This document shows, in pieces, positions 28,945-37,814 of a DNA stretch of 64,000 nt; the first letter of the stretch is position 1, and each line of letters opens with the position of its first letter. The position numbers and the translations under genes are program-made. Below the pieces are notes generated by a model. It was not told where the DNA came from. It saw only the letters and a program-made list of their open reading frames with translations, and searched no databases. Origin of the DNA: Trichomonas vaginalis G3 (Eukaryota > Parabasalia > Trichomonadida > Trichomonadidae); contig NC_067205.1 in NCBI RefSeq assembly GCF_026262505.1, forward strand, positions 496,001-560,000. The letters run 5' to 3'.

Positions 28945-29051
28945 AAAATATATTTTATCGTTAATGGTTTTTAGGTGTCACCACGTCACCATGTCACCAG
29001 GTTAATTAACTTCTTTAAAAAATGATGACAACATGACATTTAGACAACAGG
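28945..29051 (+). repeat. GTCACC-type module m
   Basis: TTTTTAGGTGTCACC opens the module, followed by repeated GTCACC words, GGTTAATTAACTTCT and GACAACATGACATT. Same family as 20,601-20,702 (same orientation) and 23,112-23,549 (inverted). Confidence 0.75.
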
Positions 29052-29087
29052 TACGAAAACATTAATATATAAAATTCATGAAAATTC

Positions 29088-29261
29088 ATGCAGGAAATTC
29101 TTGAGTTTTGGATGAAAGAATACGGTCGAGCCAAAAGTGGCTCAACCTCAAAACAAGCATTTTATGAGCTTACTAAGGGCGTTATAAATGAATTCAAAGG
29201 TATTTACATACATCCTGACCTCGTTCATTTTGTTGCTGAATTCAGCAAAAATAATGTTTAG
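29088..29261 (+). CDS. Short KilA-N-type fragment ORF (57 aa)
   Basis: A 57-codon frame from ATG 29088 ends inside module b. It contains YIHPDLVHFVAEFS, similar in position and pattern to YVHRLLVNAVAMWAS of the KilA-N proteins, so it is the C-terminal half of such a domain. It could be a remnant or a small stand-alone peptide. Its middle (29,124-29,147) is a hairpin: GGT, one mismatch, GAGCCA, loop AAAG, TGGCTC, mismatch, ACC. A piece of the same sequence lies in the inner copy near 45,155-45,180. Confidence 0.45.
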   Translation: MQEILEFWMKEYGRAKSGSTSKQAFYELTKGVINEFKGIYIHPDLVHFVAEFSKNNV

Positions 29262-29308
29262 GGTAGATGGTTAGATCTAACCCGATATCTAACCTCATTT
29301 CTACCCTC
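29246..29308 (+). repeat. AGATCT module b (core at 29,269)
   Basis: Same design as module a with core GGTTAGATCTAACC, facing the 337-residue cargo gene. Modules c and d close the same gene in inverted orientation. Confidence 0.85.
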
Positions 29309-29310
29309 AA

Positions 29311-29339
29311 CCGCTAAGCGGCGAGACCCAAAGGTCTTG
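29311..29339 (+). repeat. Double-hairpin element, intergenic
   Basis: CCGC-TAA-GCGG is followed at once by CGAGACC-CAAA-GGTCTTG, two adjacent hairpins, placed between module b and the cargo gene start. Confidence 0.75.
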
Positions 29340-29421
29340 AATTTTCATGAATTTCCTTAAGACAGAAAAAATAAAGTTAGTTTTATTTTTATTTATTTTT
29401 TTTTTATTTTGTATAAAAGAT

Positions 29422-30360
29422 ATGATTTCAACAATCGGCACGACAACAATTCAAACAACAGCACCAAACTCGTTAGTCATGAATCCAACATCTATGTTAG
29501 TAGAGATGAAAAGCTTCATTCCTTCTTCATTTACTTTCGAAACAGAAATACAAAAAATTAAGCAGGAACTTTTAACAAGTAATTTAGACTGTACCGCACA
29601 GGATGAAGAAAATGGAGAATATCTTTATGACATGCAAGATATCATAGACCATTTACCTAAATTGCCTGAAATCCAACAACAAAAACTCACTATTCCTGAA
29701 TTCGATGAAATTGAATTTAAAGTTAGTGATTCTGCAGAAATAAAGAAGTTCATACGTAAAGTAAACTATGAGTTTCTAGGATATCATTGCAACCATAAAG
29801 TTATGGACAAAGATTGCGACATGATTTATAAAAACATTTCAGATATTTATAAATCGGGGGAGTTTAAGACATACGACAACTTTGTTTCATTAGTTGCAAA
29901 ATGTGTATGGCAGATAAGAGATAAAGATAGAAGAGGTAAGGTATGGAATGAACAGATAAAACCAACTGCTTCAGATTTAAAGAAAACCATTGACGCTTTA
30001 GTTATTTTAGCAGGTAAGGTTTCAGAATATAACGCAAAAATGAATCCGCAATGTTCGAAATGTAAAGCAGCAATGAGGAAATATAACTATTCAGTAAAAG
30101 AGATAGAACGTATGCGAAACGACTATGCTGACTTAAAGAAAGAAGCAGAGAAACCGGCAGAAAATAAAATGAACATGTTAGAATTTCTGAATAAAAACTA
30201 TCCCACAGCCGATGATTTCCTTTTATCTGATGTCAAGAAGAAGTATAAAGAAACTTTCGGTATCGTTAAAATTTTTGATATATTAACTGAAGAAATAGAA
30301 GCTACAAAAATATTTAAAATTTCACGAATTCATAACGTATATCATGTGAAACGTTTATAA
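29422..30360 (+). CDS. Unknown cargo protein with Cys/His pairs, outer copy
   Basis: The product is about 312 residues from ATG 29422. The frame is open 25 codons further upstream, but that part encodes a poly-Phe/Leu stretch from the shared AT-rich leader and is unlikely to be protein. It has a conserved relative in the inner copy (45,627-46,541). Helical, charged, with HCNHKVMDKDCDMIYKN near residue 135 and NPQCSKCKAAM near 235 (CxxC), which could bind zinc. I do not recognise the family. It is bracketed by module b and inverted modules c and d. Both copies look intact, so it is under selection or recently active. Confidence 0.7.
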   Translation: MISTIGTTTIQTTAPNSLVMNPTSMLVEMKSFIPSSFTFETEIQKIKQELLTSNLDCTAQDEENGEYLYDMQDIIDHLPKLPEIQQQKLTIPEFDEIEFKVSDSAEIKKFIRKVNYEFLGYHCNHKVMDKDCDMIYKNISDIYKSGEFKTYDNFVSLVAKCVWQIRDKDRRGKVWNEQIKPTASDLKKTIDALVILAGKVSEYNAKMNPQCSKCKAAMRKYNYSVKEIERMRNDYADLKKEAEKPAENKMNMLEFLNKNYPTADDFLLSDVKKKYKETFGIVKIFDILTEEIEATKIFKISRIHNVYHVKRL

Positions 30361-30365
30361 AATAA

Positions 30366-30430
30366 CTGGGGTAGAAATGAGGGTAAAAATCGGGTTAGAT
30401 CTAACCATCTACCCTAAAATATATTTTTAT
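30366..30430 (-). repeat. AGATCT module c, inverted (core at 30,393)
   Basis: GGGTAGAAATGAGGGT leads to GGTTAGATCTAACC then CATCTACCCTAAAA, the reverse complement of modules a and b. Confidence 0.85.
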
Positions 30431-30543
30431 TGAATTCATCAACAAAATTCTGAGTAAAATAATTTTTAGGGCATGTGTCAAACCGTTGAGTTTTCACAAA
30501 ATTCCAAAAATAACGTTTACCATGTGAAACGTTTATAAAATAA

Positions 30544-30604
30544 CTGGGGTAGAAATGAGGTTAGATATCGGGTTAGATCTAACCATCTACCCTAAAATAT
30601 ATTT
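30544..30604 (-). repeat. AGATCT module d, inverted (core at 30,571)
   Basis: Second inverted copy, about 180 bp from c. The segment from the end of the previous gene through module c is partly duplicated here. Confidence 0.85.
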
Positions 30605-30704
30605 TTATTGAATTCAGCACAAAAATAATGAATTTCATTAAGACAGAAAAAATAAAGTTAGTTTTTATTTTTTCGAATTTTTTATTTTGTATGTAAAGAC
30701 AGTA

Positions 30705-31532
30705 ATGTCAACATCAGAGAACACAACAATTGCTATCGTTCATGAAGCCATAAATGAAGAATACGAGTACATACAGTATAACAAACAGTTACGTCTCATT
30801 CGTTCGGTCAAAGACGATATGTACCAAATGCAAAGTATAATGAATGCTCTTCGTTCTACAAAGCAAGCATATCATTGGTTTGAAAACCAACAGACAAAAG
30901 AACTTTTAGAAGAATTTCCTCATATGATTGCTTCCCTCGGAAAACCGAGAGAAGAGATTCCGTACGAAAATCGCAAGAATTTGGCTCCTGGTTTGAAAGG
31001 TTATTATGTTCATAGACTTTTAGTAAACGCTGTAGCAATGTGGGCTTCACCTCGTTATGCTTGTTATATTTTCATGATGTTAGATGAACTATATAAAGCA
31101 GAAAGCGGAGAGATGGAAAAGAAACTTCATGCAAAAGATGAAGTCATTGAATCCAAAGACAAAAGCATACAGAAAAGAATACCGCGTTCAGTACCAAAAG
31201 GAAAGGAAAAGAGTTATAAGTATATGATATATACTGAAGAGATGGAAAATGAAGAAGATAAAGATATGGTTATGTTGCATTTAGTGAGAAGAAACAACAA
31301 GAGCTTTTATGACTTAGCTAAGATATATAAATCTGACAGAAACTGGTTCTATCGTGAAAACTTACCGATTTCAATGACACCGAATGAGCAAATAAAGGAA
31401 ATTGTCAAAAATACTCTTCCTCAAACACACTATGATATCAAAGGTTGCACAATACTTACATTCAAAGAAGACTTAACATTACTGAAGGAAAAAATAACAG
31501 AATATTTCGATAACTTCAAAGAGGAAGAATAA
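30705..31532 (+). CDS. KilA-N/DUF3627-like protein, outer Polinton cargo
   Basis: The product is 275 residues from ATG 30705. The N-terminal half is a variant KilA-N domain with WFENQQTKELL and the closing YYVHRLLVNAVAMWASPRY. A charged coiled coil and a C-terminal domain with YKYMIYTEEMENEEDKDMVM and HLVRRNN follow, matching the DUF3627 domain that accompanies KilA-N in insect DNA viruses. The inner copy has a paralogue at 42,524-43,363 whose C-terminal half is almost identical but whose KilA-N half differs. A hairpin in the coding sequence at 30,931-30,954 lies in the loop between the two KilA-N halves. Intact. Confidence 0.82.
   Translation: MSTSENTTIAIVHEAINEEYEYIQYNKQLRLIRSVKDDMYQMQSIMNALRSTKQAYHWFENQQTKELLEEFPHMIASLGKPREEIPYENRKNLAPGLKGYYVHRLLVNAVAMWASPRYACYIFMMLDELYKAESGEMEKKLHAKDEVIESKDKSIQKRIPRSVPKGKEKSYKYMIYTEEMENEEDKDMVMLHLVRRNNKSFYDLAKIYKSDRNWFYRENLPISMTPNEQIKEIVKNTLPQTHYDIKGCTILTFKEDLTLLKEKITEYFDNFKEEE
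30931..30954. repeat. Variable-stem hairpin in KilA-N coding sequence
   Basis: CTTC, mismatch, CTCGG, loop AAAA, CCGAG, mismatch, GAAG. The same site in the inner copy's paralogue (43,682-43,705) has a different but equally paired stem. Confidence 0.6.
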
Positions 31533-31586
31533 AAAAATCTAAGCTAATTTTATTTTTTTATAAAATTTTATCTCATATGAAAGAAC

Positions 31587-31802
31587 ATGAATTTAGAATA
31601 TTCGGAACTCATGACAGAAGAAGAGAACGAACAACATGTAAAAGATTATGCAAAATTTCTGAAGACATACAAAGCATTTAAACAATATCTAAATGCTTCT
31701 AAAGATTATGCAAAATTTCTGAAGGTATATAAAGCTTATGAAAAAGCGTATGAAAAGTTTATACATTGGGGAATTGTTGTAAAATATCGATATGAAGACT
31801 AA
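31587..31802 (+). CDS. Small charged protein (71 aa), outer copy
   Basis: A 71-codon frame with an internal repeat (KDYAKFLKTYKAFKQY followed by KDYAKFLKVYKAYEKA), so helical with two matching segments. The inner copy at 42,250-42,465 is nearly identical. It lies after the DUF3627-like gene on the same strand and converges on A2 with 17 bp between the stops; AAAATATATTTTTG fills the gap. Function unknown. Confidence 0.65.
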   Translation: MNLEYSELMTEEENEQHVKDYAKFLKTYKAFKQYLNASKDYAKFLKVYKAYEKAYEKFIHWGIVVKYRYED

Positions 31803-31819
31803 CCAAAATATATTTTTGC

Positions 31820-32293
31820 TTAAATGACGTCAGGGTCAATTTCTTCAACCATTTCACTTCCTTCGTCAATGTCAATAGAAGCTTCTTCAACCTTTGGTAA
31901 GAACTTTTGTATAACATCTTTGTTCGTTATTGTTTTCAGAGATGAAGGATAATATTTCACATTTGTTTCACCTTTCTTATATTCTTTCTGTTCGGAAAGA
32001 TTTAAAGCAATACTGAAGAAGTCAATGTTAGAGTTCTTTATAACAGTATAGTGTGTATCTTTGACATTCACGAAGAAACTCTTTTGTTTCAAAACTACTG
32101 CTAACTTTTGTGAAGTATAACGTTTGCGGTCAATGACGATAGCTAATGGTCTGACATACTGACCAAACTTAGATTCTTTCACAAACTTCTTGTTAAAGAT
32201 AACATTAACATTTGAAGCACCATTGAACTCATTCTTGATGGCAGTAGCGAGAGCATTGTATGAAAAGAACTTGCAATCTTGCATGTGTTTCAT
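31820..32293 (-). CDS. Polinton gene A2, outer copy
   Basis: The 157-residue product is nearly identical to the inner copy (41,758-42,231) and related to the diverged copy at 20,089. Blocks FFSYNALATAIKNEF, VIFNKKFVKESKFGQY, VIDRKRYTSQ and KYYPSSLKTITNKDV are shared. Divergent from A1 across 89 bp of AT-rich promoter. Always beside A1, which suggests the two act together, probably in replication or its control. No catalytic site recognised. Confidence 0.75.
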   Translation of the reverse strand: MKHMQDCKFFSYNALATAIKNEFNGASNVNVIFNKKFVKESKFGQYVRPLAIVIDRKRYTSQKLAVVLKQKSFFVNVKDTHYTVIKNSNIDFFSIALNLSEQKEYKKGETNVKYYPSSLKTITNKDVIQKFLPKVEEASIDIDEGSEMVEEIDPDVI

Positions 32294-32549
32294 TAAAATA
32301 AAAATATTAAATTATTTTGAAAAATAACTTAAAAAAATCTAATCTAATTTTTTCAAAAAAATTTTTTTATTTCCTACTAAAGATGTATCGGAAGTTGTCT
32401 AAGTTAGAACACTCGGAAATAAAACAACTTCTTACAGAAGCTAACATAGATGTTGCAAAGCATTACGCAACAAACAAAAAAGCACTCGCTGACTTCATTA
32501 AAGACTACAATGGTGAAATAACTTATGATAGAATTCATGAGTTCATAAA

Positions 32550-32577
32550 GCCGCAACGCGGCGAGGACGAAGTCCAT
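32550..32577 (+). repeat. Double-hairpin element inside A1 (outer)
   Basis: GCCGC-AAC-GCGGC, then GA, then GGAC-GAA-GTCC. Read in frame as PQRGEDEVH. Confidence 0.8.
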
Positions 32578-33057
32578 GCAAGAGCATTTCCTTTAAATGA
32601 CATTGCTATTGACTTATATCATAGACGTTCAGTACCACATGAAGTAAGAAGAGAAATGTTTGACATAACAAATGCAAACGTTGGTCATACTCGTAAAGCT
32701 CTTTCGCATGATGTTCGTCAAGAGATGTTTGAACTTATGAACTCAAACGTCGGTGAAACAAGAAGAAGAGACGACACACTGAAACAACAGAGAAGAGAGA
32801 TGTTTAAAAGTGCTATAGAACAAGTTCGCAAAGCTAACGATGTCATTCGTCTTCCATTGACGACAAACCAAAGAAGGTGAGAGATGGTTAAAGAAAGATG
32901 AAGAAAATAGGAAGAGAAATGTGAAGTCAGGCAATAGACTCATTGACTTTAACATCGAAGCTTTAGATGAACCAAACAGAGACTACTTACACAAACATTT
33001 CGGTAAGGTTTTCATGAGACTCTTAGAGAAAATTAAAATAAACTCACAACAGAGATG

Positions 33058-33062
33058 GATGG
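33058..33062. repeat. Target site duplication GATGG (left)
   Basis: GATGG precedes the left TIR and is repeated at 56,251-56,255 after the right TIR. The uninterrupted site is seen in the inner copy's own A1/PolB junction near 40,990. Mavericks make 5-6 bp duplications. Confidence 0.9.
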
Positions 33063-33149
33063 AGTTAGTATGGTTAAGTTGGGTACTGTGGCACTGCGTT
33101 CCACCTTACCCAATACTTGTGAATTTGACACTTTACAAAGCCGCCAACC

Positions 33150-33235
33150 ACTTCACTTCACTAACGAACTCACTAATGTAAAAAATAAACGTTCTCACTA
33201 TCGTTCTCACTAACGACTTCACTAATGTTCTCATA
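33150..33235. repeat. Subterminal short repeats in left TIR
   Basis: Five or more copies of a TCACTAA/TCACTAT word with 10-12 bp spacing, some as GTTCTCACTA(A/T)CG. Mirrored at 56,080-56,165. Likely binding sites for element end-processing proteins. Confidence 0.6.
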
Positions 33236-33515
33236 AATTTTCCTCAATATCTTCATCATCAGTGTTAACCCTATTGTAGTCATACTTGAAGCCATAAACT
33301 TTCTCTAACTTCTTAACGTACAATTTACATAACTTACCTTCGTCATCGTATGGTTTAATGATATAACTATTTCTATCTTTATACACAGTCAATGAAAAGT
33401 CAACTGGTCTCGGATGTATTTGAAAGAACATGTTATGCTCAGGAAGGAAGAATAAATGTTTAAATGTATGTTTGTTATACTGTGGAATTCGAATGAGTTG
33501 CTTTTGTTCTGTCAT
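33231..33515 (-). CDS. TIR-encoded small protein (94 aa), left copy
   Basis: A 94-residue product starting MTEQKQLIRIPQYNKH, with an acidic tail. An almost identical gene lies in the right TIR (55,798-56,082), so the element carries two copies by virtue of its inverted repeats. The pattern is beta-rich with no recognised motif. Being inside the TIR its promoter faces inward. Function unknown; a role at the ends is possible. Confidence 0.7.
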   Translation of the reverse strand: MTEQKQLIRIPQYNKHTFKHLFFLPEHNMFFQIHPRPVDFSLTVYKDRNSYIIKPYDDEGKLCKLYVKKLEKVYGFKYDYNRVNTDDEDIEENL

Positions 33516-33602
33516 TTACATCCAAATAAAAATTTTCAGTAAAAATAAAAAATAAACTTAAAAATAAATGATATCACCACCCTCACACGTATGAAAACAT
33601 AG

Positions 33603-33670
33603 CACAAAAATAAATTTAGGTGAAGTGGTGAGATCTCACCTCTTTTTTCACCTGCTTTTTCACCCTGTTG
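33603..33670 (+). repeat. AGATCT module e (GGTGAGATCTCACC core at 33,627)
   Basis: TTTAGGTGAAGTGGTGAGATC leads through the core into three spaced TTTCACC words. Lies inside the TIR; partner module l at 55,640. Confidence 0.88.
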
Positions 33671-33681
33671 AATTCATTGCT

Positions 33682-33918
33682 TTATAACTCTCTTCCTTTC
33701 TCCAACTCTTCTAACTTCTTCTTAAGTTCAGCAATGTTGTCCTCATGAAGTTTAATCTTTCTCAAAATTCCTTCTCTATCTAATGGTTGCTTTATCTTTC
33801 TAAACTGAACTCTACCATCCTTCATAGTATGAATGTAAAAACCTTCTGGAATAGTTCCTGATTTAATGTATTCTACCAAAAACTTTTGTTTCATTGCTTC
33901 AGTGACTTTATTTGTCAT
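33682..33918 (-). CDS. Small protein with coiled-coil tail (78 aa), inner copy
   Basis: A 78-residue product. The middle, GFYIHTMKDGRVQFRKIKQPL, resembles HPFYYVSQSKDGKIYVRKRK of the gene at 36,504, suggesting a shared small beta domain. The C-terminus is a leucine heptad coiled coil (ILRKIKLHEDNIAELKKKL). It lies in the capsid gene cluster; a minor virion role is inferred. Confidence 0.6.
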   Translation of the reverse strand: MTNKVTEAMKQKFLVEYIKSGTIPEGFYIHTMKDGRVQFRKIKQPLDREGILRKIKLHEDNIAELKKKLEELEKGREL

Positions 33919-33966
33919 TTTACTCTAAATAAAATGTTCAAATAAAATAAAAATAACGTTATTTTT

Positions 33967-34437
33967 TCAGTAAGGAAACGCAGGAGTTTTACGATTTATT
34001 TGAGGAGTAGGTTCTGGTTTAAATGTTGGAGTCGGTTTAGGAGTTGACTTTTGAATAGGAGTTTGTACTTCCATAGGTTCAGGAGTCATTGAAGGTTTTG
34101 CTTGTGAAGGTGTTGGTTTTAACGTTGGTTTTGGCGAAGGTGTTGGAGTTTGTTTAACTTCAACTACTTCAGTATTATTTACAACATTTGCTTTATTTCT
34201 TTTCAACATCATAACTGCTCCTGCTGTAGCTAGCAAACCTAGTGGGAGACCATATTTTATATAAGGACTTGACCAAATGCTATTTTTGCCAGGAGCTGGT
34301 GGAACACCTAACCTTGGTGAGACTGCTCTTTGCCATTGTGCAGCTCGTAAGAAATATTCAATAGGTGCTCCATAATCGTTTGGTAAAGTTTGTTTCATAG
34401 ATGGTGAAGGTTCACGAGAGCTTGATGAAGAACTCAT
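33967..34437 (-). CDS. Single-TM, proline-rich virion-type protein, inner copy
   Basis: The 156-residue product has a serine-rich start, one membrane segment (about residues 60-82, YGLPLGLLATAGAVMML) and a C-terminal 65 residues dominated by Pro, Thr and Lys repeats (TPSPKPTLKPTPSQ). It sits 30 bp downstream of the capsid gene on the same strand. Membrane-anchored minor capsid proteins are common in this position in Polinton-like viruses. Identity beyond that is unknown. Confidence 0.6.
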   Translation of the reverse strand: MSSSSSSREPSPSMKQTLPNDYGAPIEYFLRAAQWQRAVSPRLGVPPAPGKNSIWSSPYIKYGLPLGLLATAGAVMMLKRNKANVVNNTEVVEVKQTPTPSPKPTLKPTPSQAKPSMTPEPMEVQTPIQKSTPKPTPTFKPEPTPQINRKTPAFPY

Positions 34438-34467
34438 TTATAAGCTTTAAAAATAAACGTTCATCCT

Positions 34468-36041
34468 TTATTCCTCACTGTCGTCAGCTGCTAAGTTATA
34501 GTCGTCAAGTCTTATTATTGGTATGCCTGACTGTCTTACTTGTATGGCAAAGCAACAATCCCTCATAAATCCAATAAGTGGCTTTGGTACGTTTTCAGTT
34601 GCTAGTTCAATAGGTCCTTTAACAGACAATTTGTATGTTATTGGAGCAGTAGATGTTTGACCTTGCTGGAAGCAAAAGTCCACTTCTGTTGGAAAACCAC
34701 ATAAGAAATGTGTGTTGTCATAGCTATCCCATTTATGTTCCACACTACCATCATCCACCAATGACCTCATAACATCTTCATTAAATCCAATCATATCATT
34801 GTTTGTATTGCAGGCGTTCGCAACCATTTCATAAAATACAGGTCCATATGATTTTTCAGGTTCTGCAGGCATATTTCCATAAGCTCCCATGGAAAGCTGA
34901 AGATATTTAAACTTAGGGTTCTCAAAATTAACATAATAGTTGTCTTTCTTTCTAAATAGTGCCCAAATACTTTTAACATTAATAGGCGTATAAGCTGCTG
35001 TAAATGTTGCACTTGAACTATCTGTATCTTTGAGAATGAACCGTCCATAGGAATCCAATCCATAACTTTAACAGGAAAACATAAAGCCTCGTTTGTATAA
35101 TGTTCTACAAGTTCTGTATAAATGTTAGGGTCTAAAGAAAATGACTTTGGATGAATGAAACATTCATTAAAATCCATCTTTGTTCGAAATAGTTGCTGGG
35201 TTACAGTTGTAATAGTAACTGTTCCACTAGCTTCTACTGCCTTCGTTATCATAGTGAATGGTTCATTCCATGGAACAAAATTTATTTGTCGGTGGATTTG
35301 AATCTGAAGCAAATGCAACTTTAAGAGTTGGATTGAAAGCAATGATATCATTTACAGATATAGATGTGCATTGTAAGGCGTCGCTACTGAACTTTACTTT
35401 AAGCTGAATGTTTCCTGCAAAAGCTGGAATAAATCGAATAGCTTCTAATGGAAGGAATCTTCTAACAGGAATTCTTAAACGAAGCTTAAAATCAAATGAT
35501 TTTCCTGCTGTAATTGGACCACTAACAATTTGTCCTGTTCTGCATGTTCCCGAATGACTCCATACATCTTCATGTCGAGTCTTTGAGAAAACATCTACTT
35601 TCTTTATTTGTTCGGTAGTTTGTGAGTTTGAAGTTATATATGCTTCTTCTCTTGCGTTGTCTTGAGAATATACGATACGACCATTTGCAAGGATTTGATA
35701 TCCAGCAACTGCATAGAAAGCGTCATCGAAACCAATCCAAAATCCTGGTGGGTTTGTTTTATTGGAACCTGAACCAATTTCTTTATCTACAATAAATTGA
35801 CCTTCCATTTTATACGTAATGAATGTATTGTAAAGGTCAACATATTTTCACCAGGAGGTGAGAGATTGAATGTTACCCATGTGTTATCTTTAGCAGTTCC
35901 AGGTTGTGATGGAATCTTTGCGTCAGAATATTTTCTATTAGTGTCACCAATTTGAACTGCATTGTCTATGATATCGAAATATGAGCGAATCTGATGAATA
36001 TGCTCTGCTGGAGTAAATTCGTTTAGCTGTTCGTTCTGCAT
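34468..36041 (-). pseudogene. Inner Polinton: major capsid protein (double jelly-roll)
   Basis: The region carries the hallmark capsid words RRFLPLEAIRFIPAFAGNIQ, KVKFSSDALQ and a C-terminal half with YKLSVKGPIELATENVP. The N-terminal part opens MQNEQLNEFTPAEHIHQIRS. Double jelly-roll capsid proteins of Polintons form trimeric hexons of an icosahedral shell. It is broken, about three breaks. The outer copy at 61,176 is its near-identical relative. Confidence 0.85.
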
Positions 36042-36045
36042 GTAT

Positions 36046-36504
36046 TTACTTCAGATAAAAATATCTATTTACTTCATTATTCTCACTCTTCTTCTTGGCA
36101 TTCGTGGTGGAAGTTGTTTCTTGACATTTTCAATGAACTGTACATTCTCTTTTGTCTCAACTTCTTTCACTGGTGGGTCAGGGTTCTTTGACTCGGTTTG
36201 TTTTTCAATGAAATTCACGAACTTTGCAATAAGCTCTTGGTTCGTTATTGAAAGTACATCTGGCTTCTTTTCTTCTGGTTCTATTGACTTTTCAGTTTTG
36301 AACAGAAGGTTTTATATGGGCTTCGTGGACTTCACCCTTGCCATGCACCTTAATGTTGTCGCTTTCTGCATTCGCTAATGGAACCTTTCTTTTTCTTACG
36401 TATATTTTACCATCTTTACTCTGACTTACGTAATAGAAAGGATGTTGTATTCCTCTTGCGTCATTTAATATAATAGACTCTCGCTCTGATTTTGACAAGC
36501 TCAT
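36046..36504 (-). pseudogene. Inner Polinton: small basic protein upstream of capsid gene
   Basis: Opens MSLSKSERESIILNDARG, then HPFYYVSQSKDGKIYVRKRK, followed by a proline/glutamate-rich part and a basic C-terminus. The outer copy (60,719-61,171) is a 150-residue whole frame. Here it looks broken about once. The 3' end is a few bases from the capsid ATG, as in an operon-like pair. A double-hairpin element lies in the coding part of the outer copy and its altered counterpart here. Confidence 0.6.
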
Positions 36505-36549
36505 TTTACATCGGTTAAAGTTTTAATTTTGTTTTTTATCTGCAGTCAA

Positions 36550-36810
36550 ATGACTCAGACAAGCCCTACGGACAAGACCCAAGGGGTCATAGATGTTGAA
36601 GCATTGAAGAAAGAAATTCGTGAGCAAATTTTATCCGAACTGAAGGAACAAAAACAAGAACAAAAGCCAGAGAGACCAAAGAGAAAACTTAGTGAAAAAC
36701 AACTTGCTGCATTAGCTGCTGGAAGACAAAAGAACCCACGTTTGCTGGCGAAGAAAGCTAGAGAAGAAGCTGAAGCAAAAGCTAAAGAAGCTGAAGCAAA
36801 GAAAGAGTAA
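36550..36810 (+). CDS. Small Lys/Glu/Ala-rich helical protein, inner copy
   Basis: About 86 residues from ATG 36550 (seven codons after the frame opens). A long charged helix with RPKRKLSEKQLAALAAGRQK and a C-terminal repeat of KAxEEAEAKAKEAEAKK. The basic middle looks DNA- or protein-binding, as in small core proteins. Identical relative in the outer copy (60,413-60,673). Divergent from the preceding gene; a perfect GACCC hairpin lies near its start (36,576-36,588). Confidence 0.6.
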   Translation: MTQTSPTDKTQGVIDVEALKKEIREQILSELKEQKQEQKPERPKRKLSEKQLAALAAGRQKNPRLLAKKAREEAEAKAKEAEAKKE

Positions 36811-36834
36811 ATGGTTTATTTTTATTGGAACTAA

Positions 36835-37695
36835 ATGTATAGACAAATACCTTTATCTGTTGCGTTCAGTAGTGAAAACCCTGACGTCAAAATAAAGGGA
36901 ACAGAGTAACGTTTAAGTTTCCAACAGACTGGATTGTGAACATAAATGAAGAGAAGTACATTGGCATAACATCTATGTATATAACACGTGCTTTCAGAAA
37001 GGTTGACTTTATACTTCAAGTCGAGATAGAAAATGACGAACAGTCTTTAAGCGCCCAAAACATTCACATATACAAATACTTTAAAGACGATACAACATTG
37101 TTGCAATGTATGACTTCATTTAATGAGATGTTCGAGAAAAAGTTCAACATTGAAGTACAAACTTTACAGCCTTTGCGTGAGTTTCTTGCCACAACTGAAA
37201 GAAGAAGGTAGTCAGCCCACAACTTATAGACTTTCATTATGAATTTAAATGAAAATGAAGATGGAACTCATGACTGTCAATTCATTGTATTCTCACCATT
37301 CAATGAAGTCGCTAAAGAGAAAAAAAATCCATTACGTATAAGATTTCAAATCTCTGAACCAAGTGATGATTTCAAGAATGTTTTCAATTATGATGCAATG
37401 CTTCCGAGGAAAAATGAATTTTCAAAGATTGTAACACCTGGCATTTGGGATAGAAAGCAAGCTATATTATATTCAAACTTAAGTAAGGGAGTTGAAAATG
37501 AGTTCATTGGTCATACAAGAACTACACCACTTCCTAACCCTAAATACTATAAAATTAACTGGCTTCAATCGTGAGTTTTGGATAGACATGTTCTCCACTC
37601 ATGACCATAACTGCCCAGTGTTCTTACCTCCAGACCATAAGGACTGTCTCTACATTGAAGCACAACTCTTAAACTCTACCATCGCAGTATTGTAA
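36835..37695 (+). pseudogene. Inner Polinton: minor capsid (penton-like) part
   Basis: Opens MYRQIPLSVAFSSENPDVK; later parts include SFNEMFEKKFNIEVQTL and a C-terminal block with FWIDMFSTHDHNCPVFLP and CLYIEAQLL. The beta-rich pattern and position between PolB and capsid fit the Polinton minor capsid (single jelly-roll) protein. It is broken, roughly twice. Outer relative at 59,530-60,388. Which of this and the 51,081 protein forms the true penton is not decided. Confidence 0.5.
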
Positions 37696-37705
37696 ATGAC
37701 CACAT

Positions 37706-37730
37706 GGGCTTCGCCCTTGCCGCTAGCGGC
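37706..37730 (+). repeat. Double-hairpin element, intergenic (inner)
   Basis: GGGC-TTC-GCCC, TT, GCCGC-TA-GCGGC, in the gap between two convergent genes. Same place in the outer copy: 59,495-59,519. Confidence 0.85.
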
Positions 37731-37814
37731 TTATTTTTATCACGAATGACCTCATTGCTGACAAAAATAAATGACCTCATTCATGACCTCATTGCTGACA
37801 AAAATAAATGACCT
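37731..37814. repeat. Short tandem ATGACCTCATTGCTGAC repeats
   Basis: Two to three copies of ATGACCTCATT, GCTGACAAAAATAA fill the gap between the minor capsid part and PolB. The outer copy has one shorter version. Confidence 0.65.

Larger units (their letters stand above)
32383..33062 (+). pseudogene. Polinton gene A1, outer copy, ended by inner Polinton insertion
   Basis: The product opens MYRKLSKLEHSEIKQLL and carries tandem blocks of the type RREMF(D/E)(I/L)xNxNVGxTR, three times, a notable internal repeat. It looks broken about once. At its 3' side the inner Polinton is inserted next to the start of PolB, with the duplicated target GATGG at 33,058-33,062. A double-hairpin element lies in the coding part at 32,550. 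Inner copy: 40,948-41,667. Confidence 0.7.
33063..33698 (+). repeat. Left terminal inverted repeat of inner Polinton
   Basis: Matches 55,614-56,250 in inverted orientation over about 636 bp. It begins AGTTAGTATGGTTAAG and includes subterminal repeats of (G)TTCTCACTA(A/T)CG, a whole 94-residue gene and AGATCT module e. Confidence 0.92.

Noticed and set aside
29347-29421. Signal peptide of the cargo protein (MNFLKTEKIKLVLFLFIFF)
   Set aside because: The same sequence is the shared AT-rich leader found before unrelated cargo genes and is not conserved as protein in the inner copy. The poly-Phe is a result of the T-run.
33603-33670. Restriction-site artefact (BglII AGATCT)
   Set aside because: The palindrome extends to 14 bp, the arms vary in a matched way, and flanking half-sites are conserved, so it is not a cloning relic.
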